From: Simmondsia chinensis
Lineage: Eukaryota > Streptophyta > Magnoliopsida > Caryophyllales > Simmondsiaceae
Length of the DNA stretch: 64,000 nucleotides
Assembly: GCA_018398585.1 (NCBI GenBank)
Contig: JAGTTD010000012.1
Span: 24,127,036-24,191,035 of the forward strand
Direction of reading: 5' to 3'
This document shows, piece after piece, positions 1 through 11,559 of the stretch (position 1 is the first letter of the stretch; each line of letters starts with the position of its first letter). The notes beneath the pieces were generated by a model, which was not told the origin of the DNA, ran no database searches, and worked only from the letters and a program-made list of their open reading frames with translations. Made by a program: the position numbers and the translations under genes.

Positions 1-439
1 GTCTTCAATTTTTCGACTTTGGTACAATCTTCAATCATTTTTTGACTCAAGTATGTATGGTTCTTTCTCCTCTTTAGACAAAGTCTTCCATACTTTGCTC
101 ATCCTCGTTACCCACTACAATTTCAAAAATAATCAATCAATTAAATATGAAAGACGTCATATTATTTGAAACTATACTATAAAGCCTTGGTTTTACAATT
201 TTATCGTCCGTCACTCCTGTTTGATTGTTCTCCGTCTTCTTGTTTTTTCACTACAAAATAGAATATGAACCATTAGTCTAATCTTATAGGTGTCATGAAT
301 AACATAAGATAAAATGATCCTCACCAAAATATAACGAATGCATTTTTTGGTCTTTTATTGCCTATCTTATTTTCTGAGTTTTTTTGTTTTTGTAACACTA
401 GTCACAAATAAACAATATTTTCATTAATAAATGGGTTAT
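1..439. other. AT-rich sequence, no gene seen
   Basis: No recognisable coding, RNA or repeat structure. The short open frame beginning at 431 runs into the tandem array that follows and looks like chance. Confidence 0.6.
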
Positions 440-1295
440 CAAAAAATAACCATAAATGAAGCCAAATACAAGCCGAACAAGCAAAACTCAACAAAACTCA
501 CTACAACACCAACAAGAAATTTCAATCCTAACTGCCTATTACTTATAAAAATTTATATAACCCAAATAAAATTAGAAAATCCAAGTCAGAGAGAAGAAAT
601 GACTAACTTATAACACATAAAATGAGTTCGGCATGGATTTTGTTGTATGAGAAACCAAATAACCATAGATGAAGCCAAATACAAGCCAAACAAGCGAAAC
701 TCATCAAAATCCACTACAACACCCACAAGAAATTTCAATCCTAACCACCTTTTACTTATAAAAATCTATATAAACTCAAATAAAATTAGAAAATTCAGGT
801 TACAGAAAAGAAATGACTAACTTATAACATAGAAAATTAGTTCGGCATGGATTTTGTTGTATTAGAAGTCCAATAAACACAAATGAAGCCAAATACAAGC
901 CAAACAAGCAAAACTCAACAAAACCTACTATAACACAAACAAGAAATCTCAATCCTAACCTCCTATTACTTATAAAAATCTATATAAACTCAAATAAAAT
1001 TAAAAAATCTAGGTTAGAGAAAATAAATGACTAACTTATAACACACGAAATTAGTTCGGCATGGATTTTGTTGTATTAGAAGCCAAATAACCACAAATGA
1101 AGCAAGATACAAGCCAAACATGCAAAACTCAACAAAACCCACTATAACGCCAATAAGAAATTTCAATCCTAATCACCTATTGCTTATCAAAATCTATATA
1201 AACTCAAATAAAATTAGAAAATCTAGGTTAGACAAAAGAAATGACTAACTTATAACACACAAAATTAGTTCGGCATGGATTTTGTTGTATTAGAA
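440..1295. repeat. 214-bp tandem repeat, four copies
   Basis: The marker ttcggcatggattttgttgt recurs at 627, 841, 1055 and 1269, an exact spacing of 214 bp each time. Between the markers the copies also share the blocks 'aagccaaatacaagcc' and 'aatgactaacttataacac'. Copies differ by scattered substitutions and small changes, so the array is not recent. No long open frame is conserved across units, so I read it as a small satellite. Whether it is local or part of a larger family cannot be told from this window. Confidence 0.9.
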
Positions 1296-1590
1296 GAAAA
1301 AGATAGAACGCAAACCCTAACTCTAGCAATAACATCTAAATCAAGTAAAAAGTACAAAAATAGAATCTTAAACTACGTTCTTGATTATAAAATGTAAAAA
1401 ATTACTAAAAATTAGTGGTATAAAGTATTACATTGAAATATAAGAGGAGATAGTAAGCAAACACTCACAACGGTATTGAAGTAGCCATAGGGGAAAGCCG
1501 GTGAGACGCATACACGGTTGAAGTTGGTGGTTGGATGGTGGCTTGACGGTCGTCGGTCGCTGGATTTAAGAGAGAGAACTGGGTAGGGGT

Positions 1591-1636
1591 GAGAGAGCGA
1601 GAGAGAGAGAGAGAGAGAGAGGAGGAGGAGGAGGAG
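1591..1636. repeat. (GA)n/(GGA)n microsatellite
   Basis: A run of GA dinucleotides passes into GGA triplets. It produces the Ser/Leu-rich minus-strand frames in this area, which are not genes. Confidence 0.9.
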
Positions 1637-1890
1637 AGTGAGGGTTTGTTTTATTTTCAATGGTAATTTTAAATGAGTGGTGATTTTGAAGACATGAGTG
1701 TACATGGATCGTGATTTTGAGTACATGGTGGGTGACTTTGAGTACATGAGTGGCGATTTTGAGTACATCCATGGTGAGTTTGAGTATATTTCAAAATCAT
1801 CACTCCTCTACTGAAAATTACTACTCACGTACTCAAAATCACAGCCTATGTACACTCAAGTACTCAAAATTACCACTCACTCAAAATCAA

Positions 1891-1930
1891 CTGTGTGTTG
1901 ATACACATATGCTGTGTGTTGACACACAGG
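1891..1930. repeat. Paired GTGTG-TCGA/TTGA-CACAC palindromes
   Basis: Two adjacent palindromes, ctgtgtgttgatacaca (1891-1907) and ctgtgtgttgacacacagg (1912-1930), sit at a symmetry centre of the foldback satellite. The same motif occurs in the LTRs near 34.9, 46.2, 53.5 and 58.4 kb and in the Sirevirus at 42.75 kb. Confidence 0.85.
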
Positions 1931-2179
1931 TAATTTTGACATTAGTAGTGATTTTGAGTGCACGAGTGTACATGGGTGGTGAATTTGAGTACATGGATTG
2001 TGATTTTGAGTGCGTGAGTAGTGATTTTGAGTACATCCTTGGTGAGTTTGAATACATTTCAAAATCATCACTCTTATACTCAAAATCACCATTCATGTGC
2101 TCAATATTACCACCTATGTACTTAAAATTACAACCCATGTACACTCATGTACTCAAAATTACCACTCGTTCAAAATGAA

Positions 2180-2197
2180 CTGTGTGTCGACACACGG
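2180..2197. repeat. Single GTGTGTCGACACAC palindrome
   Basis: ctgtgtgtcgacacacgg, with a perfect 14-bp core, at the second symmetry centre of the satellite. Confidence 0.85.
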
Positions 2198-2640
2198 GTG
2201 ATTTGAACATTAATAGTGATTTTGAGTACATTAATGTACATGGGTGGTGAATTTGAGTATATGAATTGTGATTTTGAGTACATGTTTGATGATTTTGAGT
2301 ACACCCATGGTGAGGTTGAGTACATTTCAAAATCACCACTCTTGTACTCATAATCACTATTCATGCACTCAAAATCACCACACTTGTACTCAAATTCACC
2401 ACTCTTGTTTTCAATATCACCACCCATGTATTCAAATTCACCATTCTCTCAAAATCACTACTCATGTACTCAAAATCACATTCATGTGCTAAAAATCACC
2501 ACCCATTTGCTCAAGATCACCGCTTTTGTACTCAAAATCACCATTCACGTATTCAAAGTCACCACCCATATACTCAAATTTACCACTCGCTCAAAATCAC
2601 TGCTCATAATCACCATCAGTGTGAAATCGTATTAGGATCT

Positions 2641-3239
2641 TATCCGTTAATTCATGCAATATTAATGAATCATAAGATTCTATAATATTAAGATTTTACG
2701 TAGGATTCAGATCGGTCAATAGTTGTTGAATCGTAGATCGTATGATTCTAAGTGTCGAATCGGAGTTTTACTAATCATGCACTCATGTACTCAAACTCAT
2801 GACCTTCTGACTAAATATCAACTATTTACTGCAAAATAACTAATTATTCAAAATCATCATCCACTTACATATGATAATTTTTAAAAACTTTATATAATTA
2901 TGTTTAGTGTTTTTATAAATAGTATTAGGTACATAAAATTAATTAACATTTGTTACTTTGAACCACTTAGTTTCTTTTTTGAACTGATAAATTTTTTATT
3001 TATTATGTCTTTACTATTATATTTAAATTATTTGAATACATATATAATTGACTTAATTAATTAATATATAAATTTATTTATTTTTTATATAATATACATT
3101 AATAATTGACTAAATTAATTAATAGGGAAAATGTATTAATAAGATGCTATTAATAATTTTAAAAAAAAAAAATCTGTGAGGGAAACCGGTTGCACCCCAT
3201 GGAAGATCTGGTATATATATATATATATATATGTTTTAT
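2641..3239. other. AT-rich spacer with (TA)n at 3212-3231
   Basis: Sequence just after the satellite is rich in 'gattctaag'-like words. It then becomes almost pure AT, with a ten-unit TA microsatellite at 3212-3231. No gene is visible. Confidence 0.6.
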
Positions 3240-3850
3240 ATGCGTAGCCTTATTTTGGGGTTTCTTAATTTTACATTTTGTTTTTATCTTGTAAGTTTGG
3301 TTTTAGATTTTGGAACCTAGTTTTCTCCCACAAAGAAAAATCTAAAATTTTTTTAGGGTTTTCTTAAATTAATGTTTAACATAAATTTTTTGAAAAATTA
3401 TTTTTTTGAAAAGATTAAAAAGGGAAAACTTCGTTCCCAAGATTTTCCTAAATTAAATATTTTGGAAGCCCATACTTTTGTGCTAATAGAGGTCATTGCG
3501 AAGAAGATATTGAGGTATCAAGAAGTTCCTTCTTCCAATTTTAGATCTCCAAATTCGGAGTTTGGATTTACGCTTCATGTATGTATAAATTAAGTATTTG
3601 ATATTTAATTTGTTCTTTCCTTTATTTCGTTTATTCTACGTGCTATATTTATATTTGTTTTATTGGATGTTTTGATTGTTATATTATGAGCCTATTGTAG
3701 TAAGATATGGGTCTAAATAGTTTAATTAGATTAGGGCATAAGATTTATAATTCAGAATTTTAAATTAGTTTTTCCGCTGCACCCGTTCTAATCGTTTTGA
3801 GAAAAATTTTTGAAATACGTTCCCAACAGTGATCCGATTGAAACCCGACC
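3240..3850 (+). repeat. Possible 3' end of a degenerate copia-type LTR
   Basis: The block ends 'cgttcccaacagtgatccga' near 3,820-3,840. This resembles the common plant copia arrangement in which an LTR ending CCCAACA is followed by a primer site beginning GTGGTATC. The primer site is not intact and no partner LTR or coding region is visible. This is an inference from the edge alone; ordinary intergenic DNA is the alternative. Confidence 0.3.
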
Positions 3851-4904
3851 CTAGTTGACTTGAAACCTAGAATGATCTAAGTCAATTCATCCAAAACTTG
3901 AGATACTTAATTATTAAATTACAATTCTAACTTCTATTTCGATTATCCTTGTAGCGGAATTTAATTCCATCTCGTGTTGAAATTAGAACTGCAATTCTAC
4001 AATTCGATTCTAATTTCAATGTCAAATAGAGCATCAATAAAAATATATTACAAGTACAATCTATTACACATATACTAATGATTATGATCGGTTACTTTAT
4101 CCCTAAGGTTTTTATTTATTTTTCAGAAGGTAAAAGGAACATGGTAAGCTATTGATAGACAATGCTTCATAGTGTATCATCATGACAATGTCATTTTGAG
4201 TTGTGCAAGTGATTCTCCCTTGATTCCCTCTCGGCCCTACCCAAGACGAGCTGCAATAGATCAATAGTGTGGTTCCCTTATCAGAAAATTTGAGAAATGC
4301 AAACAGATTAAAATGTAGCAAGCATATCTTAAATATCCTCAATGATAGTTCCAATTTAATAAGGGTATTTGAACTCTTTCTGGGGCACCTTAGTGACAAT
4401 TAGATTATCACATCCTATGTGCACTTAACAAAAACCCAACTGGCACCTTCGAATTTTATTCCTTGTTGCCACTGTTAGCAATAGGGTCCTAAAACCCAAT
4501 TATTTAATGCTTTGATTAATAAAGAATGTGTTTTATTTATTGTTTGGCTATGTTTTACGAGTTAAACATGCATGTGATTATTTTTTGAACGTACTATGAA
4601 ATGGACATTATCCATGATGACGTATCAATATTTGATTTAAATGGTCAATGAATTTGAGCCACAAATAGACTTAAGTCCAAAGGAGCAGTATGTTGTTAGA
4701 AATAAGTTAAGTGTAAGGTTGGTCTTCTTATATGCTAACACTATAATAAATGATGAATTATCTTGGTAATGTGGATAGAGATCCAAAAATATTAGACTGA
4801 TGTTTGCCAATAAGATTGAAACATTAAACTAGACCACTTGAATTGTTTATTTTTTAACGACCCTCAGAAATAAACAATTTGTATTTATCTGTTAAGCAAT
4901 GACT
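3851..4904. other. Intergenic DNA, no supported gene
   Basis: Contains one 95-codon minus-strand open frame (4,112-4,399) with no motif or homology I recognise. The stretch 4,480-4,860 reads like a degenerate LTR (TA-rich, no coding), but no matching partner is present in this window. Confidence 0.5.
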
Positions 4905-5036
4905 GTACAATAACAACAACAGTCCCAGTGCCTCAAGGGCTCCCGCTTGCACAGGGTCTGGGGGTTTAGGATGTACGCAGCCTTATCCCATCAGGGTGGG
5001 ACCCTGACAAAAGGCTGTTTCCGAGGACCCCCAACC
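4905..5036 (-). mobile_element. SINE 3' portion (TS/Au-like)
   Basis: Read on the minus strand it carries 'gaaacagcc', then 'aaggctgcgtacat', 'cccccagaccctg' and 'gcccttgaggcactggg', ending in a short GTT-rich tail (aacaacaac on the plus strand). This order is typical of plant tRNA-derived SINEs of the TS/Au type. Related copies lie at about 9,238-9,398 and 62,255-62,425. No clear target-site duplication was found by eye. Confidence 0.75.
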
Positions 5037-7539
5037 TTGAACTGATGCATGTAATGTCTATCACTTTGATGCACTTAGAAGTAAGGTTTCATAGAGTCGT
5101 CAATATCCAATCTAAAGTTTATTCTGAAGATAGAAGTATCCCCTCAAGAGGATTTTCAAGTTTCCAAAAATTATGAACTTTTGGCCAAAGTATTTCAGCT
5201 GAGTGTAACTAAATTTTGATATGAGAAAAATAGTTTTTGTATCATAGAATTCATAGGGCAGACTAGAAACTTAAAGAAAAAAGTGAGAAATATAATCTTA
5301 GTAGTTTATGTTATTATTTCTATAGATATCTAATAGAGTCGTCAGTTTTTCATCTAGTAAGTACATTTAGTTCTAAAGTCCAATAATATTTATTTCGTGA
5401 AATTACATATTATTAAATGGTAATTAAATGCTATCATGTGATGAAATTTGATTTGATCCATTTGGATCTAGAGTCAAATTATCTTTAAGGTCCTTCCACG
5501 GGCCTCAGTAATACACTATTTGAAATATTAGGTGCAGTTTCAAAAAATTACTTAGATTTTTTAATTTTTCAAAGTTATACGTAAACTTTCCAAAAAAATT
5601 TAATTTTTTTGATAAATTCCAAAAATTTAACTCTTCAGAGACATTTGATAAAATCCAAAAATTATCAATGTCACACCTTAATGTAATGCTATTAACATCC
5701 TTTGGTTTTTGCTCACATGGAGTTTAAAAATTACTTTTTAAGATATGAAAGTTATCTTTTAAATATTTATAATTTTTTTAGATATTTATGAAAGGAAAAA
5801 ATATTAAAGAGGAAGGGAGGTGTTGGTTTACTCGTGCTTCCTAGACTAGAGATTGAATAACAGACTAGAGAAGTGGAGGTAGAAGGGTTGGACATGGACA
5901 GTAGAAACCGTAGGCCCACCTACTAATAAATTAGTTGCCAACATGGAGTGCGATGTTACCCACACATTGCTCATCAGGCCTCACAGCATCATTATCCAAC
6001 CTTGAACAGGGTACTGGAGAATTCTCATAATCTCTCATGACACCCATTGCATGCGCATGTAGGAAGTGAAAATCTAAGGGAAGTGGTCCTGGAGTACCGC
6101 AAGCTTTATCATCTTGTGCATGCCGAGATGGTGTAGATTCCCTCATTAATTTGGTAGAGGCGGCGAGGGCAATTACTTCTGGAGAGGAATTAGAGATCAT
6201 TTAAAATTATCCACTTTAATAAAAACTATACAAGATCCCTTGTTGAATTGAACTTGGATCATCTGTTGAATAATTAATGAGGAGCATCTGTCACTAAGTA
6301 CCCTTGCTATGTCTATACATATCGTTGCAAAATTTCTTGGGAATTAATAGGGAACCAAGTGCTTCTTGTTGGATTGCATAAGAAAAACTCTAGTGAACCC
6401 TGTAAATTAACAGTGCTACATAAAATTAGCCTGTTGCTAGACTCAAAATACATCTATTACTTATCAAAAAGTCCGCATACTCAATAGGCAGGCCCATGGA
6501 TGATTGATTCCTAAGAAAAATGGTGAAGTTTGAGTTGATCTATAAACATGGGTTGTGAGGCTAATTGCATAAAAAAACCATCCTCGGGGTTAGGTAATGA
6601 ATTTATGGTTTGTTTTTGGATAAAACAAGATTTTGACAATAATTCAGCATGGTTTTTGGAAACAACGGACAACTTGTGCAAGAATTTTACAGGTGCCCAT
6701 AAATAAACTGTGAATGGCACGTCATCAGGGAACAATATCTTTGTTGAACTTAATTGGTATTTGTATGAAAGAGGAAGATTGTATTGTTGGCACTTGGTCC
6801 TTTTGTTCCTTTGTATGTGCTTATATATATGTATGGCACTCGGCTTGATTATATTCTTTTATATTTATTTAATTTTAATGTATAATTATAAGATTATAAT
6901 AATTAGATTATAAAATTAAACTCAAATATTTTTTTTTTATAATTTATCAAGATTTTAATTTTAACATATATATAGAGTACGTGAGTATAATTATACACAA
7001 ATATAATATTATTTAATGAAAAATTATCACTTAGATACCTTGAGGCTTGAGCATTTATCTCCTAACTACCTCTCATTTCAATATATACCATGAGGTACCT
7101 TGAGGTTTAAATATTTTATCACCTAGGTAACCTACATTGGAATTTGTTGATTTTTTGTAAGAATCGGACTAATTTTATACAGAAAATGCTAATGCATTAC
7201 ATGATTATGATAATATTTTAGGTTATTCTATTGTGATGCATGAGTTGTTCTTGTTTTGTAATTATCTTTTTTATAAAGTCACCCAGCAAATTCTTTTTAT
7301 GCAATTGTAACGACTATTTGACATACATGAATGTCATCAAATACAATAAAAAATTAACAAATTGCTTTCAATGGTTTCTTCTTTCCTATCATCCTTTTGG
7401 GCAACTGATGTGGTTTTGATCTAACAATGAGAACTTTTTTTATCAATTGTTAGCGATATTAGTGAATGGAAATTCTGTAATCAAGATCTTTTGCTTTGTT
7501 TCCTGAAAATAGTATTATAAAATGTTGGTGGTTCACATT
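5037..7539. other. Intergenic DNA with two unassigned short open frames
   Basis: Two minus-strand open frames, 5,931-6,200 (89 codons) and 6,511-6,735 (74 codons), lie in less AT-rich sequence than their surroundings and could be fragments of host exons. I recognise neither product and see no clear splice-site context, so I do not call them genes. The 6,880-7,000 stretch is nearly pure AT. Confidence 0.4.
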
Positions 7540-7566
7540 GTGTCTTCATTAGCTGTATCTTCTTGT
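7540..7566 (-). other. Filler DNA copied from the viral coat-protein region
   Basis: Just outside the truncated promoter region, about 27 bp match the coat-protein C-terminal region of copy B at 16,765-16,791 with two mismatches. They are joined to the promoter sequence by a short shared 'caa'. This is a template-switch or end-joining scar at the edge of copy A. Confidence 0.65.
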
Positions 7567-7879
7567 CGCTCTGCCTTTGACTGAAGTCGAGACGTCCCAT
7601 TTATAGATGAAGAAGCACCCCGGATTTGAATTGAAGTCCGTAACCCCGGATTTGAATTGGAGAATTTGAAATCTGAACACTAGGTATCAATAATTTGAAT
7701 CTGCACATGTCAAATATGTCCTTTGTCTTTTCTTGAATCATTAAGCAGTATTGTGCACCTTTTGACTTTGGCCTTTGTCCTTTCTTGAATTATTGAGCAG
7801 TACTGTGTATCTGTTGTCTTTAGCATTTGTCCTGTATTAAATTATTGAGCTCCTTTGAATTATTCAGTGCACAAAATTA
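7567..7879 (-). promoter_or_regulatory. Viral intergenic region with promoter, copy A
   Basis: Lies after the ORF2 stop. A TATA box (TATAAAT) is at 7,599-7,605, followed downstream on the minus strand by gggacgtctcgactt. Upstream lie two to three imperfect ~50-60 bp direct repeats (about 7,705-7,860) sharing 'gtcctttcttgaattatt' and 'gagcagtactgtg'. Copies C and D have the same repeats and position, so they were part of the virus. An upstream activating role is inferred from position only. Confidence 0.7.
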
Positions 7880-9067
7880 TTAGAAGAGATTGAACGGATC
7901 ACTTTGGTTTGAAGTGACTTCTTCAGCATCTTCATCAGAGGAAGAATTGTGAATTTGTTGAAGGAGTTGAGTTAGGAGTTCCTTAGAGATTTTGGATTTG
8001 GATTTCGAGGAAGAGTTTGATGGTGAGGCTATTTGAGGATGAGATTTAGAAGGAGTTTTTAGAATGCCTGAAGAATTCTGATTGGGAATTTGAATATTCT
8101 TATTTTTGTTTATGAAAAATTTTGATAGAGAATCAGCGGTGCAATCTTGTTCAAGGACGTATTTTTCCCACCACTTAATCTTGAATTCTCGAACTAAGGA
8201 TATAGGATAAGGTTGTTCCAGAAATTGAGTGGTCTTGAAGGACCAACAAACAGGAATTTGAAAATTTGAATGAAAATTGATAATTGCATTTAAAGGATCA
8301 TCTTCTAAATGTTTTGAATAAATGTTAAATAATGCTTTGACATTCGCTGGGTAAATGTCAGTAATGCTTCCGAAAAAGTGCCACCATTCATAAGACCAGG
8401 TTGGAAAAGTTCTTGATTTTTTCTGAAATTGAAAGAACCAGGAATGATCAAAAGGTCAGAAAAGAAAGGTTCTAAACCAAGCCATTTTGTAATCTTGATA
8501 AGTATAGCCGGTTGGGATAAAAATTTGAGAAAATTGTTTTGAAGTACAAGAAGTGTAATCAAAATCTTTGATATCCCAAATATTTAAAATTTTGCACTTT
8601 GAATATTGGATTATTCCATTATTACTTCTTTCATGTTTAATAAGGGCAGAACCTGAATCTACTAAGATGAATTCATAAAATTTCTGGGTCCTTTGAATAT
8701 CGTCTGGAAGCCATTGGAATGTGGTTCGACAAAATTTTGAATTCTAACTAATAGGAGAGGTTCTCTATGTTTTGTAAGGAAAATGTGTTCGAGCTGAGGC
8801 TTTGGAAAATATTGATTTGTTTGAGCTGGTAGAGTGTTTGGGAGTTTCTGATAAAGGTATTGAGGAGGAGCCAGAGGTTGGATTGAGAGAGGATTTGGAG
8901 GTCTTGAAACAGCTACAGAGTAGGAGACTGAAGGAAAATTTTCATTTAGAATTTCGAAAGGGTTTTGAGTTGGGATTTTGATTGAAGAAGATTTGAGGAT
9001 TGGGCTTAAGGGTCATTGCATAGTCTTCTGCGGATTGGATCTTTGCTTTACCTTTGTCTTTTGACAT
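7880..9067 (-). pseudogene. Pararetrovirus ORF2, short form (copy A), degraded
   Basis: Begins at the ATG at 9,067 (N-terminus MSKDKGKAKIQ) and ends SDPFNLF-stop at 7,880, about 396 codons if read through its lesions. Its function is unknown; florendoviruses carry an uncharacterised second ORF here. The middle has a hydrophobic stretch leading into D-S-G-S (ILVDSGSALIKH) and aromatic blocks such as KWWEKY. The C-terminus is Ser/Asp/Glu-rich (SSSDEDAEE). The ATG lies 25 nt inside the end of ORF1 in copy B, a tight overlap also seen in the second genome type. Several stops and frameshifts make it a pseudogene. Confidence 0.75.
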
Positions 9068-9237
9068 TCTCCTGGGAAAAGTAATTGAATTGAATTACGG
9101 TTTTGAAGAAATTCTCTCGAGAGAAAGTCTGATAACGAGTTATTTTCCCCTCTAATAAATTCAATTCAAGAGTCAAAAACAGAAAGAATGGCTTGTCATC
9201 TCGCAAAAATTTGTTTTCAAACCATATTTTTTACATC

Positions 9238-9398
9238 AGCAACAACAACAACATCAACAAACCCAGTGCCTGCAAGGGATCCCGCAAAAGCAAGGTCTGG
9301 GGGGTAGATGTAAGCAGCCTTCCCCCTTCAGGGGGCTACCCTGAAGAGAGGCTGTTTTTGAGGACCCCCAGCCTGAGAAGCTGATCCGCAACATAGAG
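9238..9398 (-). mobile_element. SINE inserted in viral copy A
   Basis: Shares 'acagcctctc', 'ggaaggctgcttacat', 'ccccccagacc' and 'ggcactgggt' with the SINEs at 4.9 and 62.3 kb and ends in a (TTG)n-like tail. Copy B has no SINE at the matching place near 19,090, so the SINE arrived after the two viral copies existed separately. The target duplication is obscured by divergence. Confidence 0.8.
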
Positions 9399-9780
9399 CA
9401 TGTAATTGTTGAAGGAAAGTTTTATTATATAAATCTTCTTGAAATTTTGAAATGCATAAAACAATAGATAATACTTCCTTTTTAATTGTTGAATAATTTT
9501 TTTGAGCTCCAAGCCAGAGTCTAGAATGAAATCTAATTATTTGATCAGGGTTGGACTCTATTTTTTGTTTGAGTATACCACCATAATCTATATCTGAAGC
9601 ATTTGTTTCTACTATGAGAAACGCTTTTGAATTTGTAAGGGCTAGACATGGGAGATTTTTGACTCTTTGTTTTAAGGTTTGAACTATCTTAGTATGGTCC
9701 TTTGTCCAGGGAAGAAGATTTTTTGAAGCCTTTGATATAATGGTTGGCACATATTGCGAAAGTTGGGGAAGAAATCAACA
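9390..9780 (-). pseudogene. Viral RNase H domain (copy A)
   Basis: An open stretch of about 120 residues carries the caulimovirid RNase H signature: VETNASDIDYGGILKQ with the first catalytic Asp, then YSTIKKEVLSIVLCISKF with the Glu. In the virus this domain degrades RNA in the RNA-DNA hybrid during reverse transcription. It follows RT in the same polyprotein. The C-terminal end is cut by the SINE. Confidence 0.8.
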
Positions 9781-10560
9781 ACGTAATTTAAACATCTCAA
9801 AAATCATTGTAATTGAGTTTTGTCTTTTAATTCATTTGAAAATATGTCAGCAAACTCTATTGCTCTTGCAACAAGTTTTATGGTTCCTTGAAAAATGTTA
9901 TGTCCTAAAAATCTGATTTTGGTTTGAAATAATTTCATTTTTGAAGCTGAAACGACTAAACCATTTCTTTTGATAGTGTTGATAAGGATATTTAAATGTT
10001 TGAAATGTTGATCAATATTTTTTAAGAAAACTAAGATAACGATGATGAAATTGTATATTGAGTAAAAATATCATTCATAATATTTTAAAATTATGATGGA
10101 GCATTTTTGAGTCCAAATGGCATTATATTCCATTCATAGTGTCCAAACGGAACTGTGAATGCTGTCTTGTAACGATCTTTTTTGTCAATTTAAATTTGCT
10201 AAAAACCACTTTTGAAATAAAATTTTGAAAATATATTCGCATCATGCAACCTATTTAATAGGTCTTTTTTGTTTGGAATTGGATATCTTATCCATTGAAA
10301 AACTTTGTTTAATGGTTTGTAATTGATGACTAATCTTGGGACTCTTCTTTCTAGCTCTGCTTGCTTGTTGACATAAAATGCAGAACAGCTGCAAGGAGAT
10401 TTTGATGGTCTTATTAATTTTTTGTCTAGAAGCATTTGAATTTGAGTTTACAATGTTCTAATAATTCCTTGTTCATTTGATTAGGTCTGGCTTTTGTTCG
10501 GATATTTCTTTCATTAAAATCTTTTTCATAGGGTAATCCAATTATATGCCTTTTCCTTTC
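9781..10560 (-). pseudogene. Viral reverse transcriptase (copy A), catalytic motif deleted
   Basis: Fingers-palm residues such as SPCSCSAFYVNK, RLVINYKPLNK and YPIPNKKDLLNRLHDANIF identify a caulimovirid RT (10,199-10,435). Against copy B there is an in-frame 12-bp gap at 10,037/10,038 that removes exactly the four codons of the Y-x-D-D active-site motif, so IIV is followed directly by IL. A frameshift and stops flank it. The domain cannot be active. Confidence 0.85.
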
Positions 10561-10789
10561 CCAAAATGCATTAGAAAGATCAGAGCATACTTCTTTAATT
10601 ATTTTGTTCTTTAATTGAGTTATTTTTTTATTTGATTGGACTAATTATTTTTCAATCTTTTGATATTCTATTTCTTTTTGAAGATATTGAATATGAATTT
10701 TCTTGTTGCTGATCAGGTTTATTTGTTTGAATATTGTTGATTGTAAGAGATTAAATCTCTTTGTTGGATCGGGTTTAAGAATAGAAATA

Positions 10790-11160
10790 TTACTGTGGTG
10801 TCCATAATCTTAGTATGAATTCATTCTTTTGTAACCATAAAAGGATATATTTGGCTTATAAATGGGGTTCCTAATATAATTCGTTGTTCAAGATCTTTGA
10901 TTAAAATAAATGGTGTTTTGAAACAAACTCCATTATTACAGATATAAGAATTTGAAAGTTTATATTTGATATTCATTTTATCTCCACTAGGCTTTCTAAT
11001 ATTTTTTTCATAATATTTTGATGGAATGAGTCCTTCTTAGATGCAATTAAGATCTGCTCCTGAGTCTAATAGGATTTGAGTTTGAATTTTATAGTCCTTT
11101 GAAATATGAAGAGTTATATGGACATACTATTATTGATACTCTATTCTTTCGATTATTTGA
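10790..11160 (-). pseudogene. Viral aspartic protease (copy A)
   Basis: The retropepsin active-site triplet D-S-G is at 11,058-11,066 in the context LLDSGADLNCI, followed about 50 residues on by the conserved flap-side block FILIKDLEQRIILGTPF. It processes the polyprotein in related viruses. A stop follows shortly after the active site, and later frameshifts break the link to RT. Confidence 0.8.
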
Positions 11161-11559
11161 AGAAATTTGTCACTTGAGATTGGTTCATCTGGTATTTGAA
11201 TGTTTTCTAATTCAGTTTCTATTGAATTTTCTATTGAAGTACTTGTTTTAGACTCTATGTAAGATAATCCTGATTCTAATTGTAAATCTTTTTGATTCTA
11301 AGAGAGATAATTTTGATTTTGTTTATAAATCTTGATACTGTATTGTTATTAATTTCGTTTGTAAATGTTTAATTTGTCCTTTTAGATCGTTGATTTCTCT
11401 TTGTAAATCTCCAGTTGAAATTTGTCTAAATACATTTGGTGTGGGGTATTTCTCAAATATTTGTTCCAGAGATTTGGGTTACTTTGGCCAAGTTATCTTT
11501 TGTTCTTTAAAAATAATTTCTTTTAATTTGAGAAGATATTCTTTTCTAATTTCTTAATC

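Larger units (their letters stand above)
1660..2640. repeat. Palindromic satellite of ~21-bp units in ~268-bp higher-order repeats
   Basis: The basic unit is about 21 bp, close to 'catgtactcaaaatcacca'. It runs in one orientation (ttttgagtacatg) for about 120 bp, then flips to its reverse complement for about 110 bp. The flip point around 'ggtgagtttgagtacatttc' recurs at about 1,752-1,790, 2,020-2,060 and 2,288-2,330, a period of about 268 bp. The opposite flip points carry the perfect or near-perfect palindrome ctgtgtgtcgacacacag (1,891-1,930 and 2,180-2,197). The whole block could therefore fold into several large hairpins. From 2,335 to 2,620 the units run in one direction only. Confidence 0.85.

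Noticed and set aside
1412..2635. Open frames rich in Tyr/Ser/His across the satellite
   Set aside because: Present in several frames of both strands as a result of the repeat; no conserved start or domain.
1660..2640. CRISPR-like array
   Set aside because: The ~21-bp units are contiguous, flip orientation and have no unique spacers; plant nuclear context.
5931..6735. Two minus-strand open frames as host gene exons
   Set aside because: No recognisable domain, no clear splice sites or continuation; kept only as an unassigned note.
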